From: Pedobacter steynii | GTDB taxonomy: Bacteria > Bacteroidota > Bacteroidia > Sphingobacteriales > Sphingobacteriaceae | NCBI RefSeq assembly: GCF_001721645.1 | Contig: NZ_CP017141.1 | Span: 3,968,001 to 4,032,000 of the forward strand | Length of the DNA: 64,000 nt | Direction of reading: 5' to 3' | Shown: in pieces, positions 34,201 to 41,411 of the stretch | Layout: each line of letters starts with the position of its first letter | Numbering within the stretch: the first letter of the stretch is position 1 | Position numbers and translations under genes: made by a program | The notes under the pieces: generated by a model | Database searches by the model: none | Told to the model about the DNA's origin: nothing | What the model saw: only the letters and a program-made list of their open reading frames with translations

Positions 34201-34885
34201 CCTTGCAGGTTTTGATGTGAAGGATGTACACATGACGGATTTAATCTCTGGTCGTGAAACACTGGAAGACATTCAGTTTATCGGTGCAGTAGGTGGATTC
34301 TCTAACTCAGACGTATTGGGTTCTGCCAAAGGTTGGGCAGGCGCATTCTTATACAATGAAAAAGCAAGGGTAGCACTGGAGAATTTCTTCAAACGTGAGG
34401 ATACGCTTTCTGTGGGTATCTGTAATGGTTGTCAGCTTTTTGTAGAATTAGGACTGATCAATAAAGACCATGAGGAAAAACCTAAAATGCTGCACAACGA
34501 AAGTCAGAAACATGAGAGTATTTTCACTTCATTAACGATACAGGAAAACAATTCCGTAATGTTATCGAGCCTTGCCGGCAGTACATTAGGAGTATGGGTA
34601 TCTCATGGAGAAGGTAAATTCCAATTGCCATATGCTGAAGATCAATATGGTATCGTAGCTAAATATGGTTACGAAAGCTATCCTGCCAATCCAAACGGAT
34701 CGGATTACAATACTGCGATGTTATGTGATCAGTCGGGAAGACACCTGGTGATGATGCCTCATATTGAGCGCTCTTTATTCCAGTGGCATTGGGCCAACTA
34801 TCCTCAGGGACGTAAAGACGAAGTGACACCATGGATGGAGGCTTTTGTAAATGCAAGAAAATGGTTGGAAAACACCACTAAATAA
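31220..34885 (+). CDS. purL: Phosphoribosylformylglycinamidine synthase
   Basis: About 1221 residues, the large single-chain form that converts FGAR and glutamine to FGAM with ATP. Order: N-terminal domain, linker with VNSEHCRHKIFNG, two AIR-synthetase-like ATP domains (KAETHNFPTTVEPFNGA; later RVAKQQCAGPLQ and GSGGLITTLLELCFA), and a glutaminase domain with SVGICNGCQLFVELG (Cys1071) and SHGEGKFQLP. The start is ATG at 31220 (MIFFFETPSAK) or 31214; a TTG at 31202 lies inside the -7 element TATCTTTG and is rejected. The product goes to PurM, also in this window. Monocistronic. Confidence 0.96.
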   Translation: MIFFFETPSAKIYVLQINRSLTPSDISKLSWLFGGAKVKSETSLSGFFVGPRAAMVTPWSTNAVEITQNMDLQGIIRIEEFEHSTAEASNYDHMLFQKYDGLDQDVFTTNIQPEPILEISDIAAYNKQEGLSLSDEEVDYLNKLAGNLGRKLTDSEVFGFSQVNSEHCRHKIFNGTFVIDGQEQPSSLFKLIRKTSELNPNGIVSAYKDNVAFVKGPRVQQFAPKRADVPDYYQLKDFDSVISIKAETHNFPTTVEPFNGAATGSGGEIRDRLAGGQGSLPLAGTAVYMTALSRLTEDRPWENGVEERKWLYQTPMDILIKASNGASDFGNKFGQPLITGSVLTFEHEEQGRKLGYDKVIMLAGGVGYGKADQAQKHKPSTGDKIVILGGENYRIGMGGAAVSSADTGALGSSIELNAIQRSNPEMQKRAANTVRGMVESDANTIVSIHDHGAGGHLNCLSELVEETGGLIDLDKLPVGDPTLSAKEIIGNESQERMGLVIGKDHIDTLHKIAERERSPMYTVGEVTGDHRFTFASKTTGLKPMDLELKDMFGSSPKVVMEDKTVDRKYEPVTYDINKLDSYLEQVLQLEAVASKDWLTNKVDRCVGGRVAKQQCAGPLQLPLNNCGVMALDYQGKDGIATSVGHSPLSALINAAAGSRNAIAESLSNIVWAPLKDGLESVSLSANWMWACKNEGEDARLYEAVKACSEFAIDLGINIPTGKDSLSMKQKYPDGEVIAPGTVIISAGGHCDDIAAVVEPVLQKNGGLIYYINLSGDAYQLGGSSFAQILNKIGNETPDVKNAAQFKTAFNTVQELIKAGKIQAGHDIGSGGLITTLLELCFADRNLGAEIDLSALGNEDLIKVLFAENIGIVFQADASVEGSLKAAGVAYHKIGEVKAEATLTVKNAGTNHTFDIDHLRDVWFKTSYLLDQKQAGPVKAKERFDNYKNHVLNYTFPLQFDGKKPAIDASKPRPKAAVLREKGSNSERELANAMFLAGFDVKDVHMTDLISGRETLEDIQFIGAVGGFSNSDVLGSAKGWAGAFLYNEKARVALENFFKREDTLSVGICNGCQLFVELGLINKDHEEKPKMLHNESQKHESIFTSLTIQENNSVMLSSLAGSTLGVWVSHGEGKFQLPYAEDQYGIVAKYGYESYPANPNGSDYNTAMLCDQSGRHLVMMPHIERSLFQWHWANYPQGRKDEVTPWMEAFVNARKWLENTTK

Positions 34886-34914
34886 CATCATTTTAAAAGA
34901 TGTATACGAACAAG

Positions 34915-34937
34915 AGAGCAGCCTAAAAGGCTGCTCT
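34915..34937. terminator. Hairpin between purL and the GH16-like gene
   Basis: AGAGCAGCC-TAAAA-GGCTGCTCT, 9-bp perfect stem. There is no clear T-tract on either side (TTCCTG follows), so termination strength is uncertain; position between convergent genes supports the role. Confidence 0.6.
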
Positions 34938-34967
34938 TCCTGTACCGGGGAGTTTTTAGTTTTGAAA

Positions 34968-35762
34968 TTAAGCGGGAGTAAACTGGAAAGAATGAATGAT
35001 GATTTCTACTTCCTGTCCGTTTGAAGGGGCCTGGCCATTAAATAACCATAAATTCATGTGTACTGGCAAGGCTTCAGTGCTGACCGGGAAACCAGAGTCA
35101 GGAGTTGCCCATGGGTAGAAAGCATTGGATTCAAGTTCGTTATGTCCGTGATAAGCTTTGTAACTCACCTTCTGACTGTTTCTGGAAAATTTATAAGTAG
35201 AATACGTTCCATTCAGTGCAAGCTCATATGTGTTAAATACCCGTGTCGCAGGATCTCCGTAAGCCGGATACACAGTATAGTTGAAATTTGGCCATGCCGA
35301 ATTGCCCCATCTGGCAAACTCAATGTCGATCTCATGGTGTCCGTTATCACCGGATTTGTAGTTGAACAAGCCTAAAATTACATTTTTGTCCAGCTCATCT
35401 ACCGCGCCTTCCACTTTCCATACATAAGAACCATAGCCAAAATCCTGCAGGGAGCTGACTTCGGCGCAATTCCACCTTCCGGTAGCGGCATCTCTGCGGA
35501 TTCTTAAGTGTAATCGTCCTTGTGCATCTACCCATACACTGCTGTTGGCCCAGTAATTTGGTCCCGGACCGCCCACAGAGAGGTCTGTGACATTCTTAAC
35601 CTGCCAGTTGTAGCCGCTGAAATTGATAATGGTTGCGCCGGGAACAGGAACGGCAGCGGATTTTGAATTTACTTTCTCTGATTTAGCCTGGTCTGCATTG
35701 GAGTCTTTCTTACAGGAGAAGAAGACGATGGCAAGAATCGCCATAACATAGATTTTTTTCAT
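34968..35762 (-). CDS. GH16-family glucanase-like lipoprotein
   Basis: A 264-residue lipoprotein (lipobox IVFFSC, Cys17) with one beta-jelly-roll domain. The GH16 catalytic signature ExDxE is present in HHEIDIEFARWG: Glu144 nucleophile, Asp146 and Glu148 acid/base. Other family-like stretches are YGSYVWKVEG and MNLWLFNG. GH16 enzymes cut beta-1,3/1,4-glucans, galactans or related glycans; the substrate here is open. No binding-protein or receptor gene is adjacent. A cluster of TCAGAC/GTCTGA half-sites lies upstream (35793-35876). Confidence 0.85.
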   Translation of the reverse strand: MKKIYVMAILAIVFFSCKKDSNADQAKSEKVNSKSAAVPVPGATIINFSGYNWQVKNVTDLSVGGPGPNYWANSSVWVDAQGRLHLRIRRDAATGRWNCAEVSSLQDFGYGSYVWKVEGAVDELDKNVILGLFNYKSGDNGHHEIDIEFARWGNSAWPNFNYTVYPAYGDPATRVFNTYELALNGTYSTYKFSRNSQKVSYKAYHGHNELESNAFYPWATPDSGFPVSTEALPVHMNLWLFNGQAPSNGQEVEIIIHSFQFTPA

Positions 35763-35792
35763 TTTGGTTGATTATAGGGTTGATAAATTTTT

Positions 35793-35876
35793 GTCAGACA
35801 TATTTTTGATGTCTTAACCACAAGTGCATGGAAAATCAGACTTTTACCAATTAATGTCTGAATATATTTTTCTGAC
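35793..35876. promoter_or_regulatory. Cluster of TCAGAC-type half-sites upstream of the GH16-like gene
   Basis: AGACAT (35796-35801) and ATGTCT (35809-35814) form one inverted repeat. TCAGAC (35836-35841) and GTCTGA (35856-35861) form another. TCTGAC (35871) adds a fifth copy. They occupy the gap between the divergent GH16-like and pepE genes. Confidence 0.4.
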
Positions 35877-35945
35877 TGCTGCAGAGTATTTAATATTGTG
35901 TACAATTAATGGTCATTCGTCTCCTGGACTAAACAATATACGCTG

Positions 35946-36647
35946 ATGAAAAATATCCTGCTGGCCAGTACTTCTTCTATGTTTGGGGAAGCATATCTGG
36001 CTTATCTTATGCCCGAATTAAAGTCTTTTTTTGAAGGCTGCACTGAAATTGTATTTATTCCTTTTGCGCGTCCCGGAGGAATCAGTCATGATGAGTATAC
36101 GGAAAAGGTAAAAGCGGCTTTTCATCCTTTGAACATTAAAGTAAGGGGACTTCATACCTTTACTGATCCTACAGAAGCGATTCAACAGGCGGAAGGTTTT
36201 TTCACCGGAGGAGGAAATACTTTTTTATTGGTGCAGCAACTCCATCAACTAAACCTGATGGAAGAGCTGAAGGGGGCGGTAGAAGGGGGGACTCCTTACC
36301 TGGGAACAAGTGCCGGAAGCAATATTGGAGGAATCAACATGAAAAATACCAATGATATGCCCATTGTATATCCCCCTGATTTTACCACCATGGGACTTAT
36401 TCCTTTTAATATTAATGCGCATTACCTGGACCCGGATCCAAATAGTACCCATAACGGCGAAACACGGGAAACCAGGATTAAGGAATTTCATGTATTCAAT
36501 GATATCCCTGTTGTAGGACTCAGGGAGGGAAGCTGGATCCGTGTTAAAGCAGAGGAAGTGACAACAGAAGGGAGCAGGTCTTCACGCATATTCCTCGCAG
36601 ATACTGAGCCTTATGAACTGGAACCAGGATCTGTATTAAGATTTTAA
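35946..36647 (+). CDS. pepE: Peptidase E (alpha-aspartyl dipeptidase), S51
   Basis: A 233-residue cytoplasmic peptidase that cleaves Asp-X dipeptides. The nucleophile elbow YLGTSAGSNIGG gives Ser122; Asp137 (NTNDMPI) and His159 (NINAHYLDPD) complete a triad with the same spacing as Ser120-Asp135-His157 of Salmonella PepE. FFTGGGNTFLL is the glycine-rich loop. Start ATG gives MKNILLASTS. It precedes the 5-oxoprolinase operon by 57 bases but a -7 element lies between, so it is probably separate. Confidence 0.94.
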   Translation: MKNILLASTSSMFGEAYLAYLMPELKSFFEGCTEIVFIPFARPGGISHDEYTEKVKAAFHPLNIKVRGLHTFTDPTEAIQQAEGFFTGGGNTFLLVQQLHQLNLMEELKGAVEGGTPYLGTSAGSNIGGINMKNTNDMPIVYPPDFTTMGLIPFNINAHYLDPDPNSTHNGETRETRIKEFHVFNDIPVVGLREGSWIRVKAEEVTTEGSRSSRIFLADTEPYELEPGSVLRF

Positions 36648-36678
36648 TCCGGAGATTAGTTCGGGGCCATTATATCGT

Positions 36679-36686
36679 TATATTTG
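36679..36686 (+). promoter_or_regulatory. -7 promoter element of the 5-oxoprolinase operon
   Basis: TATATTTG matches TAnnTTTG 18 bases before the pxpB start. Confidence 0.5.
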
Positions 36687-36704
36687 TTTTGAGGCGATAA
36701 TTAA

Positions 36705-37421
36705 ATGGCGAAAAAGACTAATCCTGATGATTTTAAGTGTTACCCGCTTGGTGATGCGGCAATAGTGATCCAGCTGGGTAATCAGATCAGCCCGCTCATT
36801 AATGGAAGGGTACGTGCAGTATGTGCTTATCTTGATGAATATAGCTTTGAGGGCTTTATCGAATATGTGCCTGCATTTACCACGGTCACGATATATTATG
36901 AGCCCTGGATCATCAATTATAACAAACTGCTGCCACTCCTTCAGGAGCTGGCAAGTGAAGTATTGGAACAACAGGAGGTTCCGGCTGGAACACTGCTGGA
37001 AATTCCGGTATTATATGGTGGCGAATGGGGCCCGGATCTGGACTTTGTAGCCAGTCATAACAAGATGACAGCTGCAGAGGTGATTGCCCTCCATACCGCT
37101 CCGGATTACCTGGTTTATATGATTGGTTTTGCGCCCGGATTTCCTTACCTGGGAGGAATGAACGAATTGATTTCCGCACCCAGAAAAGATAATCCCAGAT
37201 CTAAAATCCCTGCCGGATCGGTGGGTATTGCCGGTCAGCAGACGGGAATATATCCAATTGAAACTCCGGGAGGCTGGCAGATTATAGGACGGAGCCCAAT
37301 CAATTTGTTTGACCTGAACAGCGCAGTTCCGGCATTGCTTAAAGCGGGTGATCGGGTTCGTTTTTCAGCCATTTCTGAAACAGAATTTAAGAAAATAAGG
37401 AGGGGCAGGAATGGGAATTAA
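36705..37421 (+). CDS. pxpB: 5-oxoprolinase subunit PxpB
   Basis: A 238-residue homologue of KipI/PxpB. It has the family's N-terminal DAAIVIQLGNQISPLIN and the conserved core YLVYMIGFAPGFPYLGGM, IPAGSVGIAGQQTGIYP and TPGGWQIIGRSP. With PxpA and PxpC it forms the ATP-dependent prokaryotic 5-oxoprolinase that opens 5-oxoproline (pyroglutamate) to glutamate. It overlaps pxpC by 11 bases, which indicates coupled translation. Cytoplasmic. Confidence 0.95.
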   Translation: MAKKTNPDDFKCYPLGDAAIVIQLGNQISPLINGRVRAVCAYLDEYSFEGFIEYVPAFTTVTIYYEPWIINYNKLLPLLQELASEVLEQQEVPAGTLLEIPVLYGGEWGPDLDFVASHNKMTAAEVIALHTAPDYLVYMIGFAPGFPYLGGMNELISAPRKDNPRSKIPAGSVGIAGQQTGIYPIETPGGWQIIGRSPINLFDLNSAVPALLKAGDRVRFSAISETEFKKIRRGRNGN

Positions 37422-38376
37422 AGTATTGAAAGCAGGCTTATTGACAACCATTCAGGATGCCGGCCGTTATGGCTACCGCAAAGATGGAATCATTATTGGC
37501 GGTGCGATGGATGTAAAGGCTTACCAGCTGAGCAATCTCCTTGTTGGAAATACGGAGAGGGAAGCAGGAATAGAATGTACCTTAATGGGACCGGCCCTTC
37601 TTTTTGAGGAGGAACAGTTGATCGCCATTACTGGGGGTGATCTTTCCGCTGAGCTGGATGGAGTTGCTATTCCCATGTGGCGTCCGGTACGGGTAGCTAA
37701 AGGAGCTGTTCTTTCATTTGGACAGGCCCGGTCCGGCTGCCGTACTTACCTGGCTGTTCAGGGTGGACTTGATTTACCAAAAGTATTGGATAGTTATTCC
37801 ACTTATCTTCGTGCCGGTTTTGGCGGATGGGAAGGCAGGGCATTAAAAACAGGAGACCTGATCCCTTTTAAATCTGCTGCTCCTGTGGTACCGTCAGATT
37901 TCAACTGGTCCTTAAGCACTAAAATGCACCAGGAATCGAAGGATGACATCATCCGGGTGATTAAAGGCCCTGAATTCGAACTTTTTCAGGAAAAAAGTAT
38001 CGCAGCAGTATTTACAGAGAAATTCAGGATCAGTAAAGAAGCAGACCGCATGGGTTATCGCCTGGAAGGATCAAAACTAAAGCTGCGCAAAAAGGAAGAA
38101 ATGTTATCCTCCGCAGTGTCCTTCGGAACGGTACAGGTAACCGCTGAAGGAAGCCCGATTATTTTAATGGCAGACCATCAGACTACAGGCGGTTATCCCC
38201 GCATCTTACAGGTGATCACTGCAGACCTTGGTAAACTGGCGCAATTTCAAACCGGAGCTCATTTGAGCTTCGAATTAATTACCCTGGCTCAGGCGCAGGC
38301 CTTGCTCATAACCAGGGAGCAGGAACTTAAACAACTCAGACAAACATTAACTTTTAAATATCCAGTCCATGCTTAA
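37411..38376 (+). CDS. pxpC: 5-oxoprolinase subunit PxpC
   Basis: A 321-residue homologue of KipA/PxpC (biotin-dependent carboxylase-like domain). Signatures: GLLTTIQDAGRYGYRKDG, GGAMDVKAYQLSN, ITGGDLSAELDG, and QTTGGYPRILQVITADLG near the end. It works in the PxpABC complex. The start overlaps pxpB by 11 bases and the end overlaps pxpA by 8. No biotin is used despite the family name. Confidence 0.95.
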   Translation: MGIKVLKAGLLTTIQDAGRYGYRKDGIIIGGAMDVKAYQLSNLLVGNTEREAGIECTLMGPALLFEEEQLIAITGGDLSAELDGVAIPMWRPVRVAKGAVLSFGQARSGCRTYLAVQGGLDLPKVLDSYSTYLRAGFGGWEGRALKTGDLIPFKSAAPVVPSDFNWSLSTKMHQESKDDIIRVIKGPEFELFQEKSIAAVFTEKFRISKEADRMGYRLEGSKLKLRKKEEMLSSAVSFGTVQVTAEGSPIILMADHQTTGGYPRILQVITADLGKLAQFQTGAHLSFELITLAQAQALLITREQELKQLRQTLTFKYPVHA

Positions 38377-39169
38377 CCATTATTCTGCGGATCTGAATTG
38401 CGATATGGGGGAAAGCTTTGGTGCTTTCCGCATTGGAAATGATGAAGCCATACTGCCCTTTGTTTCCGCAGCAAATATCGCCTGTGGTTTTCATGCAGGA
38501 GATCCTACAGTAATGAAAAAGACGGTCCGCCTGGCCATGAATCGTGGAGTTGCCATTGGGGCACATCCGGGATTACCTGATTTACAGGGCTTCGGAAGAA
38601 GAGAAATGGCAATCTCTGCAGAAGAAGCTTATGACATGGTGGTTTATCAGATCGGCGCCCTGGCTGCCTTTGTAAAGGCCGAAGGGGGAAGAATGCAGCA
38701 TGTGAAACCGCATGGTGCTTTATACAATATGGCAGCAGTAAATAAAGGACTGGCTACAGCAATAGCAGAAGCGGTATATCGGGTTGACCCGGGATTAATT
38801 TTATACGGCTTATCCGGCTCGGAATTGATTCTCGCAGGGGAAGCACTGGGCTTACAGGTCGCCAATGAGGTTTTTGCAGACCGTACCTATCAGCAGGATG
38901 GGACGCTGACTTCCAGAAGGGCAGCGAATGCCCTGATCACAGATCATCGGCTGGCCATAGCTCAGGTGATCCGGATGATCAAAGAAGGACTGGTACTTTC
39001 TGAACAGGGTACGCTGGTAAAGATCAAAGCCGATACGGTTTGTATTCATGGAGATGGAAGTTCGGCAGCAGCATTTGCCAAAGGTATCCATGCCGCTTTT
39101 CAGGAAGAGGGAATTACACTGTCCTTATTCAATAACAAAGATTTTACTGCTAATAATTCTGCTGAATGA
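38369..39169 (+). CDS. pxpA: 5-oxoprolinase subunit PxpA (LamB/YcsF family)
   Basis: A 266-residue member of the LamB/YcsF family with DLNCDMGESFGAFRIGND, NIACGFHAGDP, GAHPGLPDLQGFGRR and QHVKPHGALYNMA. It is the third subunit of 5-oxoprolinase. The gene overlaps pxpC by 8 bases at its start and the transporter gene by 4 bases (ATGA) at its end, so all four genes are one translation-coupled unit. Confidence 0.96.
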   Translation: MLNHYSADLNCDMGESFGAFRIGNDEAILPFVSAANIACGFHAGDPTVMKKTVRLAMNRGVAIGAHPGLPDLQGFGRREMAISAEEAYDMVVYQIGALAAFVKAEGGRMQHVKPHGALYNMAAVNKGLATAIAEAVYRVDPGLILYGLSGSELILAGEALGLQVANEVFADRTYQQDGTLTSRRAANALITDHRLAIAQVIRMIKEGLVLSEQGTLVKIKADTVCIHGDGSSAAAFAKGIHAAFQEEGITLSLFNNKDFTANNSAE

Positions 39170-40344
39170 AGATCATAAAAAACAGAAGCGTGCTGATGGG
39201 AGCCGCATTTTTAATGGCTACCTCTGCCATCGGGCCGGGCTTTCTAACGCAAACTACGGTCTTTACGCAGTCCCTGGGCGCTAGTTTTGGTTTTGTCATC
39301 CTCAGCTCTATAATTATTGATATTGGCGTGCAGTTAAACATATGGAGGGTGATTGCGGTATCAGAAAAGCGGGCTCAGGATATTGCAAATATGCTGCTTC
39401 CGGGATTGGGAGGTTTTATTTCTCTGTTGATTGTTTTAGGCGGACTGGCTTTTAATATCGGAAATATTGCAGGTGCGGGCCTCGGACTTCAGGCTTTACT
39501 GGGGGTGTCGGTTACCAAGGGTGCCATGATTTCTGCAGCACTGGCCATTGCAATTTTCCTGATCCGGGAAGCGGGAAAAGCAATGGATCGCTTTGCCCAG
39601 CTGATGGGTTTCATTATGATTGTCGTGATCATTTACATCGCGGTTACTTCGGCACCTCCGATAGGAGAAGCAGCTCTTCGAACCTTCGTTCCGGTAAAAA
39701 TAGACCTGATCACCATCCTTACCCTGGTGGGAGGGACGGTAGGGGGATATATCACCTTTTCGGGAGGCCATCGTTTGCTTGATGCGGGAGTGAAAGGCAG
39801 GGGAGCTTTACAGGAGGTGAGCACGAGCGCGGTGATGGGGATTTCGGTCGCTTCACTGGTGCGTATATTTCTGTTTCTAGCTTCCCTGGGTGTCATCAGT
39901 AAAGGTCTGGCCATCGATGCAGGAAACCCTACCGCGTCCGTATTTCAACTCGCTGCGGGTAACCTGGGCTATCGCTTATTTGGCCTGGTGATGTTCTCGG
40001 CAGCAGTAACTTCTGTAATCGGTTCTGCTTATACTTCGGTCTCATTTGTGAAATCATTTAGTCCTAAAATCAACAGAAATGAGAATAAAGTGATCATTGC
40101 TTTTATCCTGGTTTCCACGCTGATATTTATCCTGGTGGGGCAGCCGGTAAAACTCCTGATCATGGCCGGGGTAGTCAATGGCTTTATTCTGCCGGTTACA
40201 CTGGCTACGATTCTCTTCGCGGCTTATAAGACCAGGATTGTTGGGGATTACAAACATCCGGTATGGCTCACCTGTTTTGGTGTACTGGTGGTTTTAATCA
40301 TGACTTTCATGAGCGGAAAAGTATTGTACGGAATGATTTTTTAA
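39166..40344 (+). CDS. Nramp-related transporter of the 5-oxoprolinase operon (YcsG-like)
   Basis: A 392-residue inner-membrane protein with about eleven hydrophobic helices, related to Nramp metal transporters. The first helix has AIGPGFLTQTTVFTQSLG, where classical Nramps have DPGN; the sixth has TFSGGHRLLDAG, where they have MPH. Both metal-binding motifs are therefore missing, and Mn/Fe transport is doubtful. Bacillus subtilis ycsG, also Nramp-like, sits in the same ycsF-kipI-kipA gene group. I infer a role in uptake of 5-oxoproline or a related metabolite, unproven. Confidence 0.85.
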   Translation: MKIIKNRSVLMGAAFLMATSAIGPGFLTQTTVFTQSLGASFGFVILSSIIIDIGVQLNIWRVIAVSEKRAQDIANMLLPGLGGFISLLIVLGGLAFNIGNIAGAGLGLQALLGVSVTKGAMISAALAIAIFLIREAGKAMDRFAQLMGFIMIVVIIYIAVTSAPPIGEAALRTFVPVKIDLITILTLVGGTVGGYITFSGGHRLLDAGVKGRGALQEVSTSAVMGISVASLVRIFLFLASLGVISKGLAIDAGNPTASVFQLAAGNLGYRLFGLVMFSAAVTSVIGSAYTSVSFVKSFSPKINRNENKVIIAFILVSTLIFILVGQPVKLLIMAGVVNGFILPVTLATILFAAYKTRIVGDYKHPVWLTCFGVLVVLIMTFMSGKVLYGMIF

Positions 40345-40358
40345 AGCAAAGGCCAAAT

Positions 40359-40838
40359 CTATTTTGACGCGGATAACTGCAATGCCCTTTGCAGGAAACC
40401 CTGTTGCTTCAGCTTTTCTTCTACTTCTGTAATGGCTTTGAGCAGGTTGTTTTCGGTATTCATGATTTCCGTAAAAACACTGACCATTAACTGCCAGACC
40501 GGTTGCATCCTGATGATCAGCTCTTCGCCTTTACTGGTCAGCTGAACCAATCTTTTACGCTCGTCTTTTTTATCTTTCTTAGAACGGATCAGTTTTTGTT
40601 TTTCCAGTTCTTTAAGCAGGCTGATGGTGGAAGGGTGGGTATATCCAATCTCTGAGGCCAGTTCTACTACACTAAGAATCTGTTTATGATGAAGGGTATA
40701 AATTACGGGGAACCATTTGGGCTCAAAGTCAATATCGTAACTCTTGTATACCAATGCGCCGTCTTTTCTCAATTGTTCGCTTAACCTCTGGAGTCTTGTA
40801 GAGATGGCCAGAATGCCGGATTCATCGATGATGTTCAT
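40359..40838 (-). CDS. MarR-family transcriptional regulator
   Basis: A 159-residue winged-helix repressor. ELASEIGYTHPSTISLLKEL is the recognition region (about 60-80), and the wing RSKKDKKDERKRLVQLTSKG follows. It is the second gene of a two-gene operon: its ATG overlaps the stop of the GNAT gene (TAATG). Overlapping palindromes upstream of the operon (41351-41368) are the likely binding site, giving autoregulation. Confidence 0.93.
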   Translation of the reverse strand: MNIIDESGILAISTRLQRLSEQLRKDGALVYKSYDIDFEPKWFPVIYTLHHKQILSVVELASEIGYTHPSTISLLKELEKQKLIRSKKDKKDERKRLVQLTSKGEELIIRMQPVWQLMVSVFTEIMNTENNLLKAITEVEEKLKQQGFLQRALQLSASK

Positions 40839-41326
40839 TATTTGATGGCTAAATGATAAAAGACATTGTCTGCATTCATTAAGGGAAACGATTCCGGAAG
40901 TGCAGATTTTTCAATTTTCTCAAAACCATTTCTTTCGTAAAAGCGCATGGCGGCCTGCAATACGGAAACAGTTCCCAGATACAGGTGACGGATCTGGTTT
41001 TCTTTGCAATAAGCAATCAGGGTTTCCAATAACCGTTGTGCCAATCCAAGTTCTTTGCCGCGGTATTCTTTTTTAACAAACATCTTTCTGATGGCGGCCG
41101 AATCATGGTCGTATTTGAGCAATGCGATAGTGCCGGCAAGCTCTCCCTCCACTCTTGCTCCCCAAAAACCACCGCCGGTCTGGTAATAGGCATTTTCTAT
41201 GTCCAGTAAATCAGGCTGGTCATTTAAGGTGATCGGTACGTTAAATTCAATTTGCTGAATGGGTAGGATGATCTCAATTACAGCCGCTGAGGATTCATTT
41301 TTAATTTGTTCTATATGGACGCTCAT
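40838..41326 (-). CDS. GNAT-family N-acetyltransferase
   Basis: About 162 residues. The acetyl-CoA site is in MFVKKEYRGKELGLAQRLLE (V-x-x-x-x-R-G-x-x-x-A/G pattern), followed by LYLGTVSVLQAAMRFYERNG. Start chosen at ATG 41326 (MSVHIEQIKN): the ATG 17 codons earlier would place the overlapping operator palindromes inside the coding region. Fusion or adjacency of GNAT and MarR proteins is common; acceptor unknown. Confidence 0.88.
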   Translation of the reverse strand: MSVHIEQIKNESSAAVIEIILPIQQIEFNVPITLNDQPDLLDIENAYYQTGGGFWGARVEGELAGTIALLKYDHDSAAIRKMFVKKEYRGKELGLAQRLLETLIAYCKENQIRHLYLGTVSVLQAAMRFYERNGFEKIEKSALPESFPLMNADNVFYHLAIK

Positions 41327-41350
41327 CTGTTTTAGGAATTTGTTATTCAA

Positions 41351-41368
41351 AACTACGTAGTTAACTAC
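41351..41368. promoter_or_regulatory. Overlapping palindromes, MarR-type operator candidate
   Basis: AACTACGTAGTT (41351-41362) and GTAGTTAACTAC (41357-41368) are two perfect 12-bp palindromes sharing six bases: three alternating AACTAC half-sites in a row. Located 25-42 bases upstream of the GNAT-MarR start and beside the promoter of the divergent gene. Confidence 0.6.
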
Positions 41369-41398
41369 ATATATCAAAGTGAATTTTGTTTTTTTACT

Positions 41399-41406
41399 TA
41401 TCTTTG
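41399..41406 (+). promoter_or_regulatory. -7 promoter element of the 41412 gene
   Basis: TATCTTTG matches TAnnTTTG and ends 5 bases before ATG 41412, so the transcript may be leaderless. Confidence 0.5.
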
Positions 41407-41411
41407 TGGGA

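Noticed and set aside
41327..41377. 17-codon extension of the GNAT protein
   Set aside because: It lies over the overlapping operator palindromes.
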